This document shows, in pieces, positions 8,224 to 16,782 of a stretch of 64,000 nucleotides of DNA. How positions within the stretch are numbered: the stretch's first letter is position 1; every line of letters begins with the position of its first letter. The translations under genes and the position numbers were made by a program. Below the pieces are notes generated by a model. It saw nothing but the letters and a program-made list of their open reading frames with translations. It did no database searches and was not told where the DNA came from. The DNA is taken from NCBI RefSeq assembly GCF_009932725.1, contig NZ_BLJU01000001.1, positions 124,001 through 188,000 on the forward strand. The letters run 5' to 3'. This stretch comes from Pseudomonas yangonensis. Its GTDB lineage: Bacteria; Pseudomonadota; Gammaproteobacteria; Pseudomonadales; Pseudomonadaceae.

Positions 8224-9666
8224 ATGTTCGGTCTAGAGGCGCTTGATCTCGCCCGAGTCCAGTTTGCCTTCACCATTTCCTTCCACATCGTCTTCCCGGC
8301 CATCACCATTGGTTTGGCCAGCTACCTGGCGGTGCTCGAGGGGCTGTGGCTGAAGACCAGCAATACGCTGTACCGCGATCTCTACCATTTCTGGTCGAAA
8401 ATCTTCGCAGTCAACTTCGGCATGGGGGTGGTTTCCGGCCTGGTCATGGCCTATCAGTTCGGCACCAACTGGAGTGCGTTCTCCGATTTCGCCGGGGCGA
8501 TCACCGGGCCGCTCCTGACCTACGAGGTGCTGACCGCCTTCTTCCTTGAGGCCGGCTTCCTCGGCGTCATGCTGTTCGGCTGGAACCGTGTCGGGCCGGG
8601 CCTGCACTTCTTCTCCACGGTGATGGTGGCCATCGGCACGCTGATCTCCACCTTCTGGATTCTTGCTTCCAACAGCTGGATGCACACCCCGCAGGGCTTC
8701 GAGATCGTCGACGGTCGGGTGATCCCGGTGGACTGGTTCGCGGTGATCTTCAACCCCTCGTTCCCCTATCGCCTGGCACACATGGCCACCGCGGCCTTCC
8801 TCGCTACCGCCTTTTTCGTCGGCGCCTCTGCGGCCTGGCATCTGCTGCGTGGCCGTGACAACCCCGCGATCCGCAAGATGTTGTCGATGGCGCTGTGGAT
8901 GGCATTGCTGGTGGCGCCGGTGCAGGCCTTCATCGGTGACCTGCATGGCCTCAACACTCTCAAGTACCAGCCGGCCAAGATCGCCGCCATCGAGGGGCAC
9001 TGGGAGAACGTCGGTGACGAGCCGACCCCGCTGATCCTGTTCGGCTGGCCGGACATGGAGCGTGAGGAAACCCGCTTCAAAGTGGAGATTCCTGCGCTCG
9101 GCAGCCTGATCCTGACCCACAGCCTGGACCAGCAGGTGCCGGCGCTCAAGGACTTCCCGCCCGAGGACCGGGCCAACTCCACCATCGTCTTCTGGACCTT
9201 CCGCATCATGGTCGCCATGGGCCTGATGATGATCCTGACCGGCGTGTGGGGCACCTGGCTGCGTCGTGGTGATCGGCTGTACACCTGCCGTCCGTTCCTG
9301 CACCTGGCAGTGTGGATGGGGCCGAGCGGTGTGATTGCCATTCTCGCCGGCTGGTACACCACCGAGATCGGCCGTCAGCCGTGGGTCGTGCATGGCCTGA
9401 TGCGTACCGCCGACGCCTCCTCCGGTCATAGCGCGACCCAACTGGGCTTTACCCTCGCACTGTTCGTGGTGGTCTATTTCGCCCTGTTCGGCGCCGGCAT
9501 CAGCTACGTGATGCGCCTGGTACGCAAGGGACCGCAGATCGACGAGGGGGATGAAACCCCTCAGGAAGGCGGGCCGGGCAAGTCTCGTACTCCGGCGCGG
9601 CCGTTGTCGGCTGCGGATGAGGGTACGCAAGACGGTGAGTCCGACACGCTGCCGGAAAGGAGTTGA
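8224..9666 (+). CDS. cioA: Cyanide-insensitive bd-type quinol oxidase subunit I
   Basis: A 480-residue polytopic CydA-family subunit that oxidises ubiquinol and binds haems. The N-terminal axial His21 lies in FTISFHIVFPAITIG. The conserved loop regions (KYQPAKIAAIEGHWE) and GRQPWVV are present. The quinol-binding Q-loop is short, as in the CIO subgroup rather than E. coli-type CydA. A hydrophilic C-terminal tail of about 50 residues follows the last helix. cioB starts two bases after the stop, so the pair forms an operon. The upstream ANR box suggests oxygen-dependent control. Confidence 0.93.
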   Translation: MFGLEALDLARVQFAFTISFHIVFPAITIGLASYLAVLEGLWLKTSNTLYRDLYHFWSKIFAVNFGMGVVSGLVMAYQFGTNWSAFSDFAGAITGPLLTYEVLTAFFLEAGFLGVMLFGWNRVGPGLHFFSTVMVAIGTLISTFWILASNSWMHTPQGFEIVDGRVIPVDWFAVIFNPSFPYRLAHMATAAFLATAFFVGASAAWHLLRGRDNPAIRKMLSMALWMALLVAPVQAFIGDLHGLNTLKYQPAKIAAIEGHWENVGDEPTPLILFGWPDMEREETRFKVEIPALGSLILTHSLDQQVPALKDFPPEDRANSTIVFWTFRIMVAMGLMMILTGVWGTWLRRGDRLYTCRPFLHLAVWMGPSGVIAILAGWYTTEIGRQPWVVHGLMRTADASSGHSATQLGFTLALFVVVYFALFGAGISYVMRLVRKGPQIDEGDETPQEGGPGKSRTPARPLSAADEGTQDGESDTLPERS

Positions 9667-9668
9667 AC

Positions 9669-10676
9669 ATGGGTATCGATCTTTCGCTGATCTGGGCAGT
9701 GATCATCGCCTTCGGGGTGATGATGTATGTGGTGATGGACGGCTTCGATCTGGGCATCGGCATCCTCTTTCCCTTCGTCAGGAACGAGGGCGAGCGCGAT
9801 GTGATGATGAACACCGTTGCGCCGGTATGGGACGGCAACGAAACTTGGCTGGTGCTAGGCGGCGCCGGCCTGTTCGGCGCCTTCCCGCTGGCCTATTCGG
9901 TGGTGCTGAGCGCCCTCTACCTGCCTCTGATCCTGATGCTGCTGGGGCTGATTTTCCGCGGCGTGGCCTTCGAGTTCCGCTTCAAGGCCAAGGCCGACAA
10001 GCGCCACTTGTGGGACAAGGCCTTCATCGGCGGCTCGCTCACCGCAACCTTCTTTCAGGGGGTGGCGCTGGGCGCCTACATCAATGGCTTCGAGGTGGTG
10101 AATCGCACCTATGCCGGCGGTCCGTTCGACTGGCTGACACCCTTTTCGGTGTTCTGCGGCCTGGCGCTGATCGTGGCCTATGCGTTGCTCGGCTGCACCT
10201 GGCTGATCATGAAGACCGAGGGCCGCCTGCAGCAGCAGATGCACGACATGGCGCGACCGCTGGTGTTCGTGGTGCTGGCGGTGACCGGTATCGTCAGCTT
10301 GTGGACCCCCTTCGCCCATCCGGATATCGCAGATCGCTGGTTCAGCCTGCCCAACCTGTTCTGGTTCATGCCGGTGCCGGTGCTGGTGCTGCTGTGCACC
10401 TACGCACTGCTGCGCGCGGTGGCAGACAACCGCAACTACTCGCCGTTCCTGCTCACCCTGGTGTTGATCTTCCTCGGCTACAGCGGCCTGGGCATCAGTC
10501 TGTGGCCGAACGTGATCCCGCCATCGATCAGCATCTGGGAAGCGGCTGCACCGCCGCAGAGCCAGGGCTTCATGCTGGTTGGCGCATTGCTCATCATCCC
10601 CTTCATCCTGATGTACACGGCCTGGAGCTATTACGTATTCCGCGGCAAGGTGACCCAGGACGACGGCTACCATTGA
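9669..10676 (+). CDS. cioB: Cyanide-insensitive bd-type quinol oxidase subunit II
   Basis: A 335-residue CydB-family membrane protein with the family motif VWDGNETWLVL near residues 57-67 and the early GFDLGIGILFPF segment. It forms the heterodimeric oxidase with CioA. The start is the ATG at 9669, six bases after AAAGGAG (9656-9662). The in-frame TTG at 9663 directly abuts that site and is too close. The terminator or processing signal before the next small gene is not evident. Confidence 0.93.
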   Translation: MGIDLSLIWAVIIAFGVMMYVVMDGFDLGIGILFPFVRNEGERDVMMNTVAPVWDGNETWLVLGGAGLFGAFPLAYSVVLSALYLPLILMLLGLIFRGVAFEFRFKAKADKRHLWDKAFIGGSLTATFFQGVALGAYINGFEVVNRTYAGGPFDWLTPFSVFCGLALIVAYALLGCTWLIMKTEGRLQQQMHDMARPLVFVVLAVTGIVSLWTPFAHPDIADRWFSLPNLFWFMPVPVLVLLCTYALLRAVADNRNYSPFLLTLVLIFLGYSGLGISLWPNVIPPSISIWEAAAPPQSQGFMLVGALLIIPFILMYTAWSYYVFRGKVTQDDGYH

Positions 10677-10865
10677 GAAGCCTGCTGCGCGTCGGCCATG
10701 CGGGTTAGAGGCGAGCGATGCGAGCACTGCTCATTTACGGCTTGTAAAGTCGAGTGCGACTCCGGCCGGTTCTCGCCTGCTTTGACCAGCCGGAGGCCGT
10801 TACTCACGTTGCGCCTTGCACGACTCTAGCTCGCGAGGTGCTGAACCAGCTTCGAAGGAGGCGAT

Positions 10866-11015
10866 ATGACCAAGGTCGGGCAAGAGAAGAAACCCCTGTG
10901 GCAGCGTCTGGGTTGGCTGGTGCTGATCTGGACGGCCAGCGTGCTGACGCTGGGCGCGGTGGCCTGGCTGCTGCGCCAGTTCATGAGCGCGGCGGGGCTC
11001 GGTACGCCGGGTTGA
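10866..11015 (+). CDS. DUF2474 small membrane protein, likely accessory to CioAB
   Basis: A 49-residue single-span protein, MTKVGQEKKPLWQRLGWLVL at the start, then a hydrophobic helix to about residue 38 and a short polar tail. It has a near-ideal AAGGAG five bases before the ATG (10855-10860). DUF2474 proteins are typically encoded just after cioAB-type genes and resemble CydX/CydS subunits in size and topology. A role in stabilising the oxidase is therefore inferred. It lies 189 bases after cioB and is short enough to be missed by length-filtered gene calling. Confidence 0.8.
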   Translation: MTKVGQEKKPLWQRLGWLVLIWTASVLTLGAVAWLLRQFMSAAGLGTPG

Positions 11016-11075
11016 ACCCTTCCGAGCCCGGTGCCGGGGTGAATCGACCAGAAGGACTGCGATCACTTGTCGGAT

Positions 11076-11094
11076 ATTTTTGAAAATCATTTCC
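11076..11094. promoter_or_regulatory. Possible Fur box upstream of the ECF sigma gene
   Basis: ATTTTTGAAAATCATTTCC matches the 19-base Fur consensus GATAATGATAATCATTATC at 12 positions, with a good right half (AATCATT). It sits 44 bases before the sigma gene start, where iron repression of a FecI-type sigma factor is expected. The match is moderate. Confidence 0.5.
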
Positions 11095-11137
11095 AGTTGT
11101 AATATTTTCTCGGCCTTTCCGGCACCGAGAAGCGCCC

Positions 11138-11638
11138 GTGTCCCTGCCAGTCGATCCACAGCCGCCCGAAGAGCTGTTCCGACGCCATTCCGCGGAACTG
11201 TTGCGTTTCTTCACCCGACAGACACGCTGCAGCGAACTCGCCGCCGACCTGCGCCAGGAAACCTGGCTGCGCCTGCAAGGACGCCGGACCGATGAGATCG
11301 GCAACGTGCGCGCCTTTCTCTACCGCATCGCCCGCAACCTGCTCATCGACCACCACCGCCAGCAGCAGGTGCGCCCGCAGCTGGCGCCGCTCGACGAGGC
11401 GCTGGAAAGCGAACTGCCCGAACCCGAGCGCGCCACCGAGAACAGCCGCCGCCTGGCTCGTCTGCAGGCACTGATGCACGAACTGCCCGAGCATCTGCGC
11501 CAGGCGCTGGTGTGGAATCGCCTGGATGGCCTTACCCAGCGTGAGATTGGCGAGCGCCTTGGCGTCTCGGAAAGTATGGCCGGGCGCTATATCCTCAAGG
11601 CCCTCGAATATTGCCAGGAACGCATGGATGACAACTGA
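11138..11638 (+). CDS. ECF sigma factor, FecI type
   Basis: A 166-residue extracytoplasmic-function sigma-70 factor. Region 2 includes RQETWLRLQG and VRAFLYRIARNLLIDHHR; region 4 includes LTQREIGERLGVSESMAGRY. It starts with GTG at 11138. With the overlapping FecR gene and the downstream TonB transducer it forms a cell-surface signalling cassette in which ferric-siderophore binding activates the sigma factor to transcribe the receptor gene. In P. aeruginosa FiuI-FiuR-FiuA has the same order, but orthology was not tested. Confidence 0.9.
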   Translation: MSLPVDPQPPEELFRRHSAELLRFFTRQTRCSELAADLRQETWLRLQGRRTDEIGNVRAFLYRIARNLLIDHHRQQQVRPQLAPLDEALESELPEPERATENSRRLARLQALMHELPEHLRQALVWNRLDGLTQREIGERLGVSESMAGRYILKALEYCQERMDDN

Positions 11639-12548
11639 GGCGGATTTGCGCAGCCAGGCCCGGGAGTGGCTGGTGCTGCTGAACTCCGGAAGGGCCAGCG
11701 CGGCTGACCGCGCGGCAGCCGAACGCTGGCGCCATGCCAGCGCCGAGCATGCCAGGGCCCTGGCTGAAGTGGAGCGTCTGTGGGCGCTGCTCGGCCAGGT
11801 CGAGCGTCCTGCAGCCGGGGTGCGGGCCATGCCGCGTCGCGTGCGGCGCTGGCCGCTACCGCTGGCCACTGCGGCCTGCCTGCTGCTGGCGTTGTGGTTG
11901 GCGCCGCCTGGCTGGCATGCCGACGTGCGAACCGTGGCAGGCGAGGTTCGTGAAGTGAGGCTGGACGATGGCTCGCGGCTGCAGCTCAACGGCGCCACTG
12001 CCCTGGACTGGGACGCCAACGTCGATGGCCAGCGTCGCGTTCGCCTGTACCGCGGCCAGGTGGACTTCCAGATAGCGGCCGACGCGGCTCATCCCTTTGT
12101 GATCGAAGCCGGCGAAGCGCGCATCCGCGTTACCGGTACCCGCTTCGACGTCAACCTGCTGGGCGATCAGGTACTGCTCGCGGTGACCGAGGGGCATGTG
12201 CAGGTCAGCGATGTCGCCGGTAGCGAGCGGGCCGTGCAGGCCGGCGAGCAGATCGCCTGGCAGGACGGTCGCCTGCAGTCCCCGGAGCCGCTGGACAGCG
12301 CCAGGGCACTGGCCTGGCAACGCGGCCGCCTGGTGTTCCGTGACCGCCCGCTGCCCGAAGTGTTCGAGGAGCTGCAGCGCCAGCAGTCGCAGCAGGTGTT
12401 GTTCCTCGACGCGCAGGCGCGCGCGCTGAAGGTGACCGGGGTGTTCGCCCTGGACGATCCGCAGGCGGTTCTGCGCGCCATCGAGACCGCTCTGCCGGTC
12501 AAGCTGACCCGCTTGCCGGGGGTGCTGCTGGTTTCTTCCGAGGGCTGA
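11628..12548 (+). CDS. FecR-type anti-sigma regulator
   Basis: A 306-residue inner-membrane sigma regulator. An N-terminal cytoplasmic DUF4880 region (residues about 9-55, REWLVLLNSGRASAADRAAAE) binds the sigma factor. One membrane span lies near residues 78-95 (PLPLATAACLLLALWLA). The periplasmic FecR domain contains LDDGSRLQLNGAT, and the C-terminal secretin/TonB-like short region contacts the receptor. The ATG at 11628 overlaps the sigma stop by 11 bases, so the two are translationally coupled. The longer reading in this frame overlaps the sigma gene and is rejected. Confidence 0.9.
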   Translation: MTTEADLRSQAREWLVLLNSGRASAADRAAAERWRHASAEHARALAEVERLWALLGQVERPAAGVRAMPRRVRRWPLPLATAACLLLALWLAPPGWHADVRTVAGEVREVRLDDGSRLQLNGATALDWDANVDGQRRVRLYRGQVDFQIAADAAHPFVIEAGEARIRVTGTRFDVNLLGDQVLLAVTEGHVQVSDVAGSERAVQAGEQIAWQDGRLQSPEPLDSARALAWQRGRLVFRDRPLPEVFEELQRQQSQQVLFLDAQARALKVTGVFALDDPQAVLRAIETALPVKLTRLPGVLLVSSEG

Positions 12549-12831
12549 TGGGCGGCGGCTTGAAGGCGAACGCTGCTCACGGGATGCGGAAGGGCTGTTC
12601 GTGGCCGGAGCAAAAAGCTCGCGGACCTGTCCGCGAGGGTGAGTGAGAGCGGACTACCGTTGCCAGGCCAATCGATAGCCCGATGCCATCCGGGCTACAT
12701 TTTCAGTAATGTCGTGCATCTCTTTGCAAAAATATCGCGCTCCAGGTTCAGGAATGCGAATCGCCTTCGTCTTCTGTTTCTGCAAATGCGACTTCTTCGC
12801 ATGAATAGCCAGCAGAGCACAGGACATCCCC

Positions 12832-15234
12832 ATGCGTTCGTTTCCCTTCCTCCCGACGTTGGTCGCGTTTTCCCTCGGTCTCGCGGCCGCTCAGGTACAG
12901 GCCGTCGAACTCGATATTCCGGCCCAGCCCCTGGATTCGGCGCTTACCGATTTCGCCGAACAGGCGGGCATTCGCCTGTTGTACGACGCCAACCTGACGC
13001 GCGGCGTAGGCGGCAGCAGCGCATTGAAGGGAGACTACTCCGTCAGTGACGCGCTGCAGCAGCTGCTGCAGGGCAGCGGCCTGAGCTTCAGCATCGGCGC
13101 CGATGGCACCGTCACGCTGATCCCGCGCCCTGCGGATGACGACGTGCTGGAGCTGGGTGCCACTACCGTCAGTGGCCAGGTCGACGGCCGCCGCGACCTG
13201 CCGAGTGAGTACGCCGGCGGCCAGGTGGCGCGCGGCGCCAACATCGGCCTGCTGGGCAACCAGGACATGCAGGACGTGCCCTTCGCCTTCTCCAGCTATA
13301 CCAGCGAGCTGATCGAGACGCGTCAGGCACAGACCCTGGCCGATGTGCTGGCCAGCGACCCGGGCGTGCGTCAGTCCTACGGTTTCGGCAACTTCTCCCA
13401 GGTCTTCGTCGTGCGCGGCTTCCAGCTGTACAGCGACGATATCGCCTTCAACGGCCTGTACGGCATCCTGCCCCGGCAGATCATCTCCACCGAGTCGGTT
13501 GAGCGGGTCGAGGTGTTCAAGGGGGCCAATGCCTTTCTCAACGGCGTGTCGCCCAGTGGCAGCGGCGTCGGCGGGGCGATCAACGTGGTATCCAAGCGTG
13601 CCGAGGACACCCCGACGCGCAGTTTCACCCTGGATTACGCCAACGACAGCCGGGTGGGCGGGCACCTGGATCTTGGCCGGCGCTTCGGTGAGGACAACCG
13701 CTTCGGCGTGCGCCTGAACCTGGCGCAGCGTGAGGGCGAGACGGGGATCGATGACGAGCATTCGCGCTTCGGCCTGGCGAGCATGGCACTGGACTATCGT
13801 GGTGATCGCCTGCGCCTGGCGGCGGATCTCGGCTACCAGAAGCAGCGTGTGAACCAGGGCCGTTCGGTGGTGTATCTCACCACCAGCGGCGTCACCTCCA
13901 CGCTCAACGGCAAGGTGCCGTCCGCGCCGGACGCCAGTCACAACTACGCGCAGCCCTGGAGCTGGTCGCAGCTGGAAGATACCTACGGCATGTTCAGCGC
14001 CGAGTATGACCTGTCGCCATCCTGGACCGCCTACCTCATCGGCGGCGGCAAATACACGCGGGAAAACGGAGTGTACGCCTCCAACTACGTGTACGGTGCC
14101 GATGGAGCCGCGCGCATCGGCCGCCTGTATTCGCCTCTGGATCAGGAAACCCTTAGCGTGGCCACTGGCCTGCGTGGCGATTTGCTGACCGGGCCGGTCA
14201 GCCACAAGCTCAACCTGGCGGCTAACGGCATCTGGCAGGAAAAGCGCAATGCCTTCGAGTCCACTACCGTTGACAATCGTGGCTACGGCAACCTTTACGA
14301 GGGCCTGCCCGTACCCGTGCCGACGGCCAGCCCGCCCTCCGGCGACCTGCATGATCCGGATACCACTGCCAAGGTACAGAACAAAAGCCTGGCCGTGTCC
14401 GATACCCTGGGCTTCTACGATGATCGTGTCCTGCTGACCTTGGGCGTCCGGCGCCAAACCATCGGCGCTGATGCCTGGAGCGCGGCCAATGGCAGCCGCA
14501 CTTCCAACTATCAGGAGAGCATCACCACACCGGCTTACGGCCTGGTGATCAAGCCCACCGAGTATTTGTCGCTCTATGCCAACCGCGTGGAATCGCTGCA
14601 GCAGGGACCGACCGCGCCCAACGCCGCGAACAACCGCGGGACGATGTTCGCGCCTTATCGCTCCAAGCAGACCGAGCTGGGGATGAAACTGGACTGGGGA
14701 CGCTTTGGCGGCAACCTGAGCGTCTTTCGCATCGAACAGCCGCAAGGCGTGATCGATGGTAACGGCAACTACGGCGTGGATGCCGAGCAGCGCAACCGCG
14801 GCGTCGAGCTGAGCCTGTTCGGTGAGCCGCTCGGTGGCCTGCGCCTGTTGGGTGGGGCGACCTGGACCGAGGCTGAGCTACGCGGCACTGCAGGCGGCAC
14901 CAATGATGGCAACCAGGCCGTCGGGGTTCCGGAATTCCAGTTCAACCTCTCTGCCGACTGGGACGTGCCGGGCGTGCCCGGTCTGAGCCTCAATGGTCTG
15001 TTGCTGCGCACCGGAGGCCAGTTCGTCGATGCCGGCAACGACTACAGCATTCCCGCCTGGACCCGCGTTGACCTGGGCGCCCGCTACAAGACCCGAATGG
15101 ACGAGCGCGCGCTGACCCTCAACGCGGTGGTGGAGAACGTCGCCGACGAGAACTACTGGGCGTCGGCCAACGGCGGTTACCTGACCCAGGGCGCGCCACG
15201 TACCTTCAAGGTCTCGGCGACGGTGGATTTCTAA
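12832..15234 (+). CDS. TonB-dependent siderophore receptor with N-terminal signalling domain
   Basis: An 800-residue outer-membrane receptor. It has a signal peptide cleaved near AQVQA (residue 25) and an STN signalling domain (about 27-100, starting ELDIPAQPLDSALTDFAEQAG). The plug domain contains VFVVRGF and GGAINVVSKR. A 22-strand barrel follows, ending in the expected terminal phenylalanine (SATVDF). The STN domain marks it as the transducer for the adjacent FecI/FecR pair. The ligand is probably a ferric hydroxamate such as ferrichrome by analogy with FiuA, but the substrate is not provable here. A weak Fur-like site may lie upstream. Confidence 0.92.
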   Translation: MRSFPFLPTLVAFSLGLAAAQVQAVELDIPAQPLDSALTDFAEQAGIRLLYDANLTRGVGGSSALKGDYSVSDALQQLLQGSGLSFSIGADGTVTLIPRPADDDVLELGATTVSGQVDGRRDLPSEYAGGQVARGANIGLLGNQDMQDVPFAFSSYTSELIETRQAQTLADVLASDPGVRQSYGFGNFSQVFVVRGFQLYSDDIAFNGLYGILPRQIISTESVERVEVFKGANAFLNGVSPSGSGVGGAINVVSKRAEDTPTRSFTLDYANDSRVGGHLDLGRRFGEDNRFGVRLNLAQREGETGIDDEHSRFGLASMALDYRGDRLRLAADLGYQKQRVNQGRSVVYLTTSGVTSTLNGKVPSAPDASHNYAQPWSWSQLEDTYGMFSAEYDLSPSWTAYLIGGGKYTRENGVYASNYVYGADGAARIGRLYSPLDQETLSVATGLRGDLLTGPVSHKLNLAANGIWQEKRNAFESTTVDNRGYGNLYEGLPVPVPTASPPSGDLHDPDTTAKVQNKSLAVSDTLGFYDDRVLLTLGVRRQTIGADAWSAANGSRTSNYQESITTPAYGLVIKPTEYLSLYANRVESLQQGPTAPNAANNRGTMFAPYRSKQTELGMKLDWGRFGGNLSVFRIEQPQGVIDGNGNYGVDAEQRNRGVELSLFGEPLGGLRLLGGATWTEAELRGTAGGTNDGNQAVGVPEFQFNLSADWDVPGVPGLSLNGLLLRTGGQFVDAGNDYSIPAWTRVDLGARYKTRMDERALTLNAVVENVADENYWASANGGYLTQGAPRTFKVSATVDF

Positions 15235-15339
15235 GGCGCCTGCCACACCGCATAAGATGCCTGCGCTCGCACGGGGCGGTTGATCCCGTTGGACGATTGT
15301 TTCCATACTGCCTCCTTTGCCGCATGCCGAGGAGGCTCG

Positions 15340-16782
15340 ATGTTCGCCCTCAGCGACACCCTGGAGCGGCGCTTTGCCGCGCTGAAAACCACCGCCGATT
15401 TCTGGTCGCTGCGCCATGTGCAGGAAAGCCGGGAATCCTACTGGGTGCGCCGACGGGTCGCGCAGGCACCGTCCTTCGTCGATGATGGCGGCGCCATGCT
15501 TAGCGTGCGCATTGCCGGCGTCGAGGCCTACGCGGCCACCTGCGACATCAGCCAGGCCGGTCTGCAGGCGGCGCTGCAGCGGGCCGAGCAGATGGCCCGA
15601 AGCCTGGCCGGTCATAACCTGCTGGATCTCGGCAGCCTACCGCAACCAGCCGAGCAGAACGATGACGTGATGCCGGGTTACGATCAGCCGCAGGATGGTG
15701 TCGCGCACTGGTACGAGCTGCTGATGGCGGAATCGGCGCTGATTCCCCGCGATGCCCGCCTGATCGACAGCCATGTCGGGCTGACCTTCACCGCTCACGA
15801 GCAGATCTATCTCAACAGTGCCGGCGCGCGCCTGCGTCGTGCTCAGCGTTATGTCTTCCCCCAGGTCGGCGTGACCGCCAGCGACGAGCGCGACAGCCAG
15901 AGCCGCAGCTTCGGTGGCAGCCATCTGGCGCGCCAGGGGGGCGCCGAGGTGCTCGATCAGCTGGGCGTGATCGGCAGTGCGACGCGCATCGCCGATGAGG
16001 CGTTGCAGCTGCTGCTGGCACCGAACACGCCGAACGACTCGCGCGACCTGCTGCTGATGCCCGACCAGATGATCCTGCAGATTCACGAGTCCATCGGTCA
16101 TCCGCTGGAGCTGGACCGCATCCTCGGTGACGAGCGCAACTTCGCCGGCACCAGCTTTATTCGCCAGGAAGATTTCGGTCACTACCGCTACGGTTCGCCG
16201 CTACTCAACGTCAGTTTCGATCCGGACGTGCCGGGAGAGCTGTCCAGCTATCGTCATGATGACGATGGCACGCCGGCCGGGCGCCAGTTGCTGATCCGTG
16301 ACGGCATTCTCCAGCGTCCGCTGGGCGGCGCGCTGTCGCAGTGGCGCAGCGGTTTGCCGGGAGTCGCCAACAGCCGCGCCTGCAGCTGGAACCGGCCGCC
16401 GATCGATCGTATGGCCAACCTCAATCTGGAACCGGGCGACAAGACCCTTGCCGCGCTGATCGGTGGCATCGAGCGCGGCATTTTGATGAGCAACAACCGC
16501 TCCTGGTCGATCGACGATGCGCGCAACAAGTTCCAGTTCGGCTGCGAGTGGGGCCAGTTGATCGAGAACGGCGAACTCAAGGGTGTGGTGAAGAACCCCA
16601 ACTACCGCGGCATCAGCTCGCGCTTCTGGCGCAACCTGCGTGCGGTGGGCGACGCCAGTACCTTCGAGATACTCGGCACGCCCTACTGCGGCAAGGGCGA
16701 ACCCAATCAGGTGATCCGCGTCGGGCATGCCTCTCCCGCCTGCGTATTCGCCGATATCGACGTTTTCGGAGGGGCCGCCTGA
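15340..16782 (+). CDS. TldD-like metallopeptidase subunit
   Basis: A 480-residue TldD/PmbA-family protein with the zinc motif HESIGHPLELDR (HExxxH) near residues 248-253 and the following GTSFI segment. GAGGAGG lies just upstream of the ATG. TldD/TldE heterodimers are zinc proteases that mature modified peptides and degrade unfolded peptides. The sequence after HExxxH differs from E. coli TldD (HEAVGHGLEGD), so this is probably a paralogue rather than the housekeeping pair. The next gene starts inside its stop codon (TGATG), so the two are made together. Confidence 0.85.
   Translation: MFALSDTLERRFAALKTTADFWSLRHVQESRESYWVRRRVAQAPSFVDDGGAMLSVRIAGVEAYAATCDISQAGLQAALQRAEQMARSLAGHNLLDLGSLPQPAEQNDDVMPGYDQPQDGVAHWYELLMAESALIPRDARLIDSHVGLTFTAHEQIYLNSAGARLRRAQRYVFPQVGVTASDERDSQSRSFGGSHLARQGGAEVLDQLGVIGSATRIADEALQLLLAPNTPNDSRDLLLMPDQMILQIHESIGHPLELDRILGDERNFAGTSFIRQEDFGHYRYGSPLLNVSFDPDVPGELSSYRHDDDGTPAGRQLLIRDGILQRPLGGALSQWRSGLPGVANSRACSWNRPPIDRMANLNLEPGDKTLAALIGGIERGILMSNNRSWSIDDARNKFQFGCEWGQLIENGELKGVVKNPNYRGISSRFWRNLRAVGDASTFEILGTPYCGKGEPNQVIRVGHASPACVFADIDVFGGAA

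Noticed and set aside
12618..12640. A terminator after the FecR gene
   Set aside because: GCTCGCGGACCTGTCCGCGAG forms a hairpin but has no T-run; it may be a processing or REP-type hairpin.
12750..12768. A possible Fur box before the TonB receptor
   Set aside because: AGGAATGCGAATCGCCTTC matches only about 10 of 19 positions with a poor right half; too weak to list as a feature.
12748..14745. A 665-codon open frame on the minus strand
   Set aside because: It is the antisense shadow of the TonB receptor gene; no family motifs, and high-GC DNA commonly leaves such frames open.
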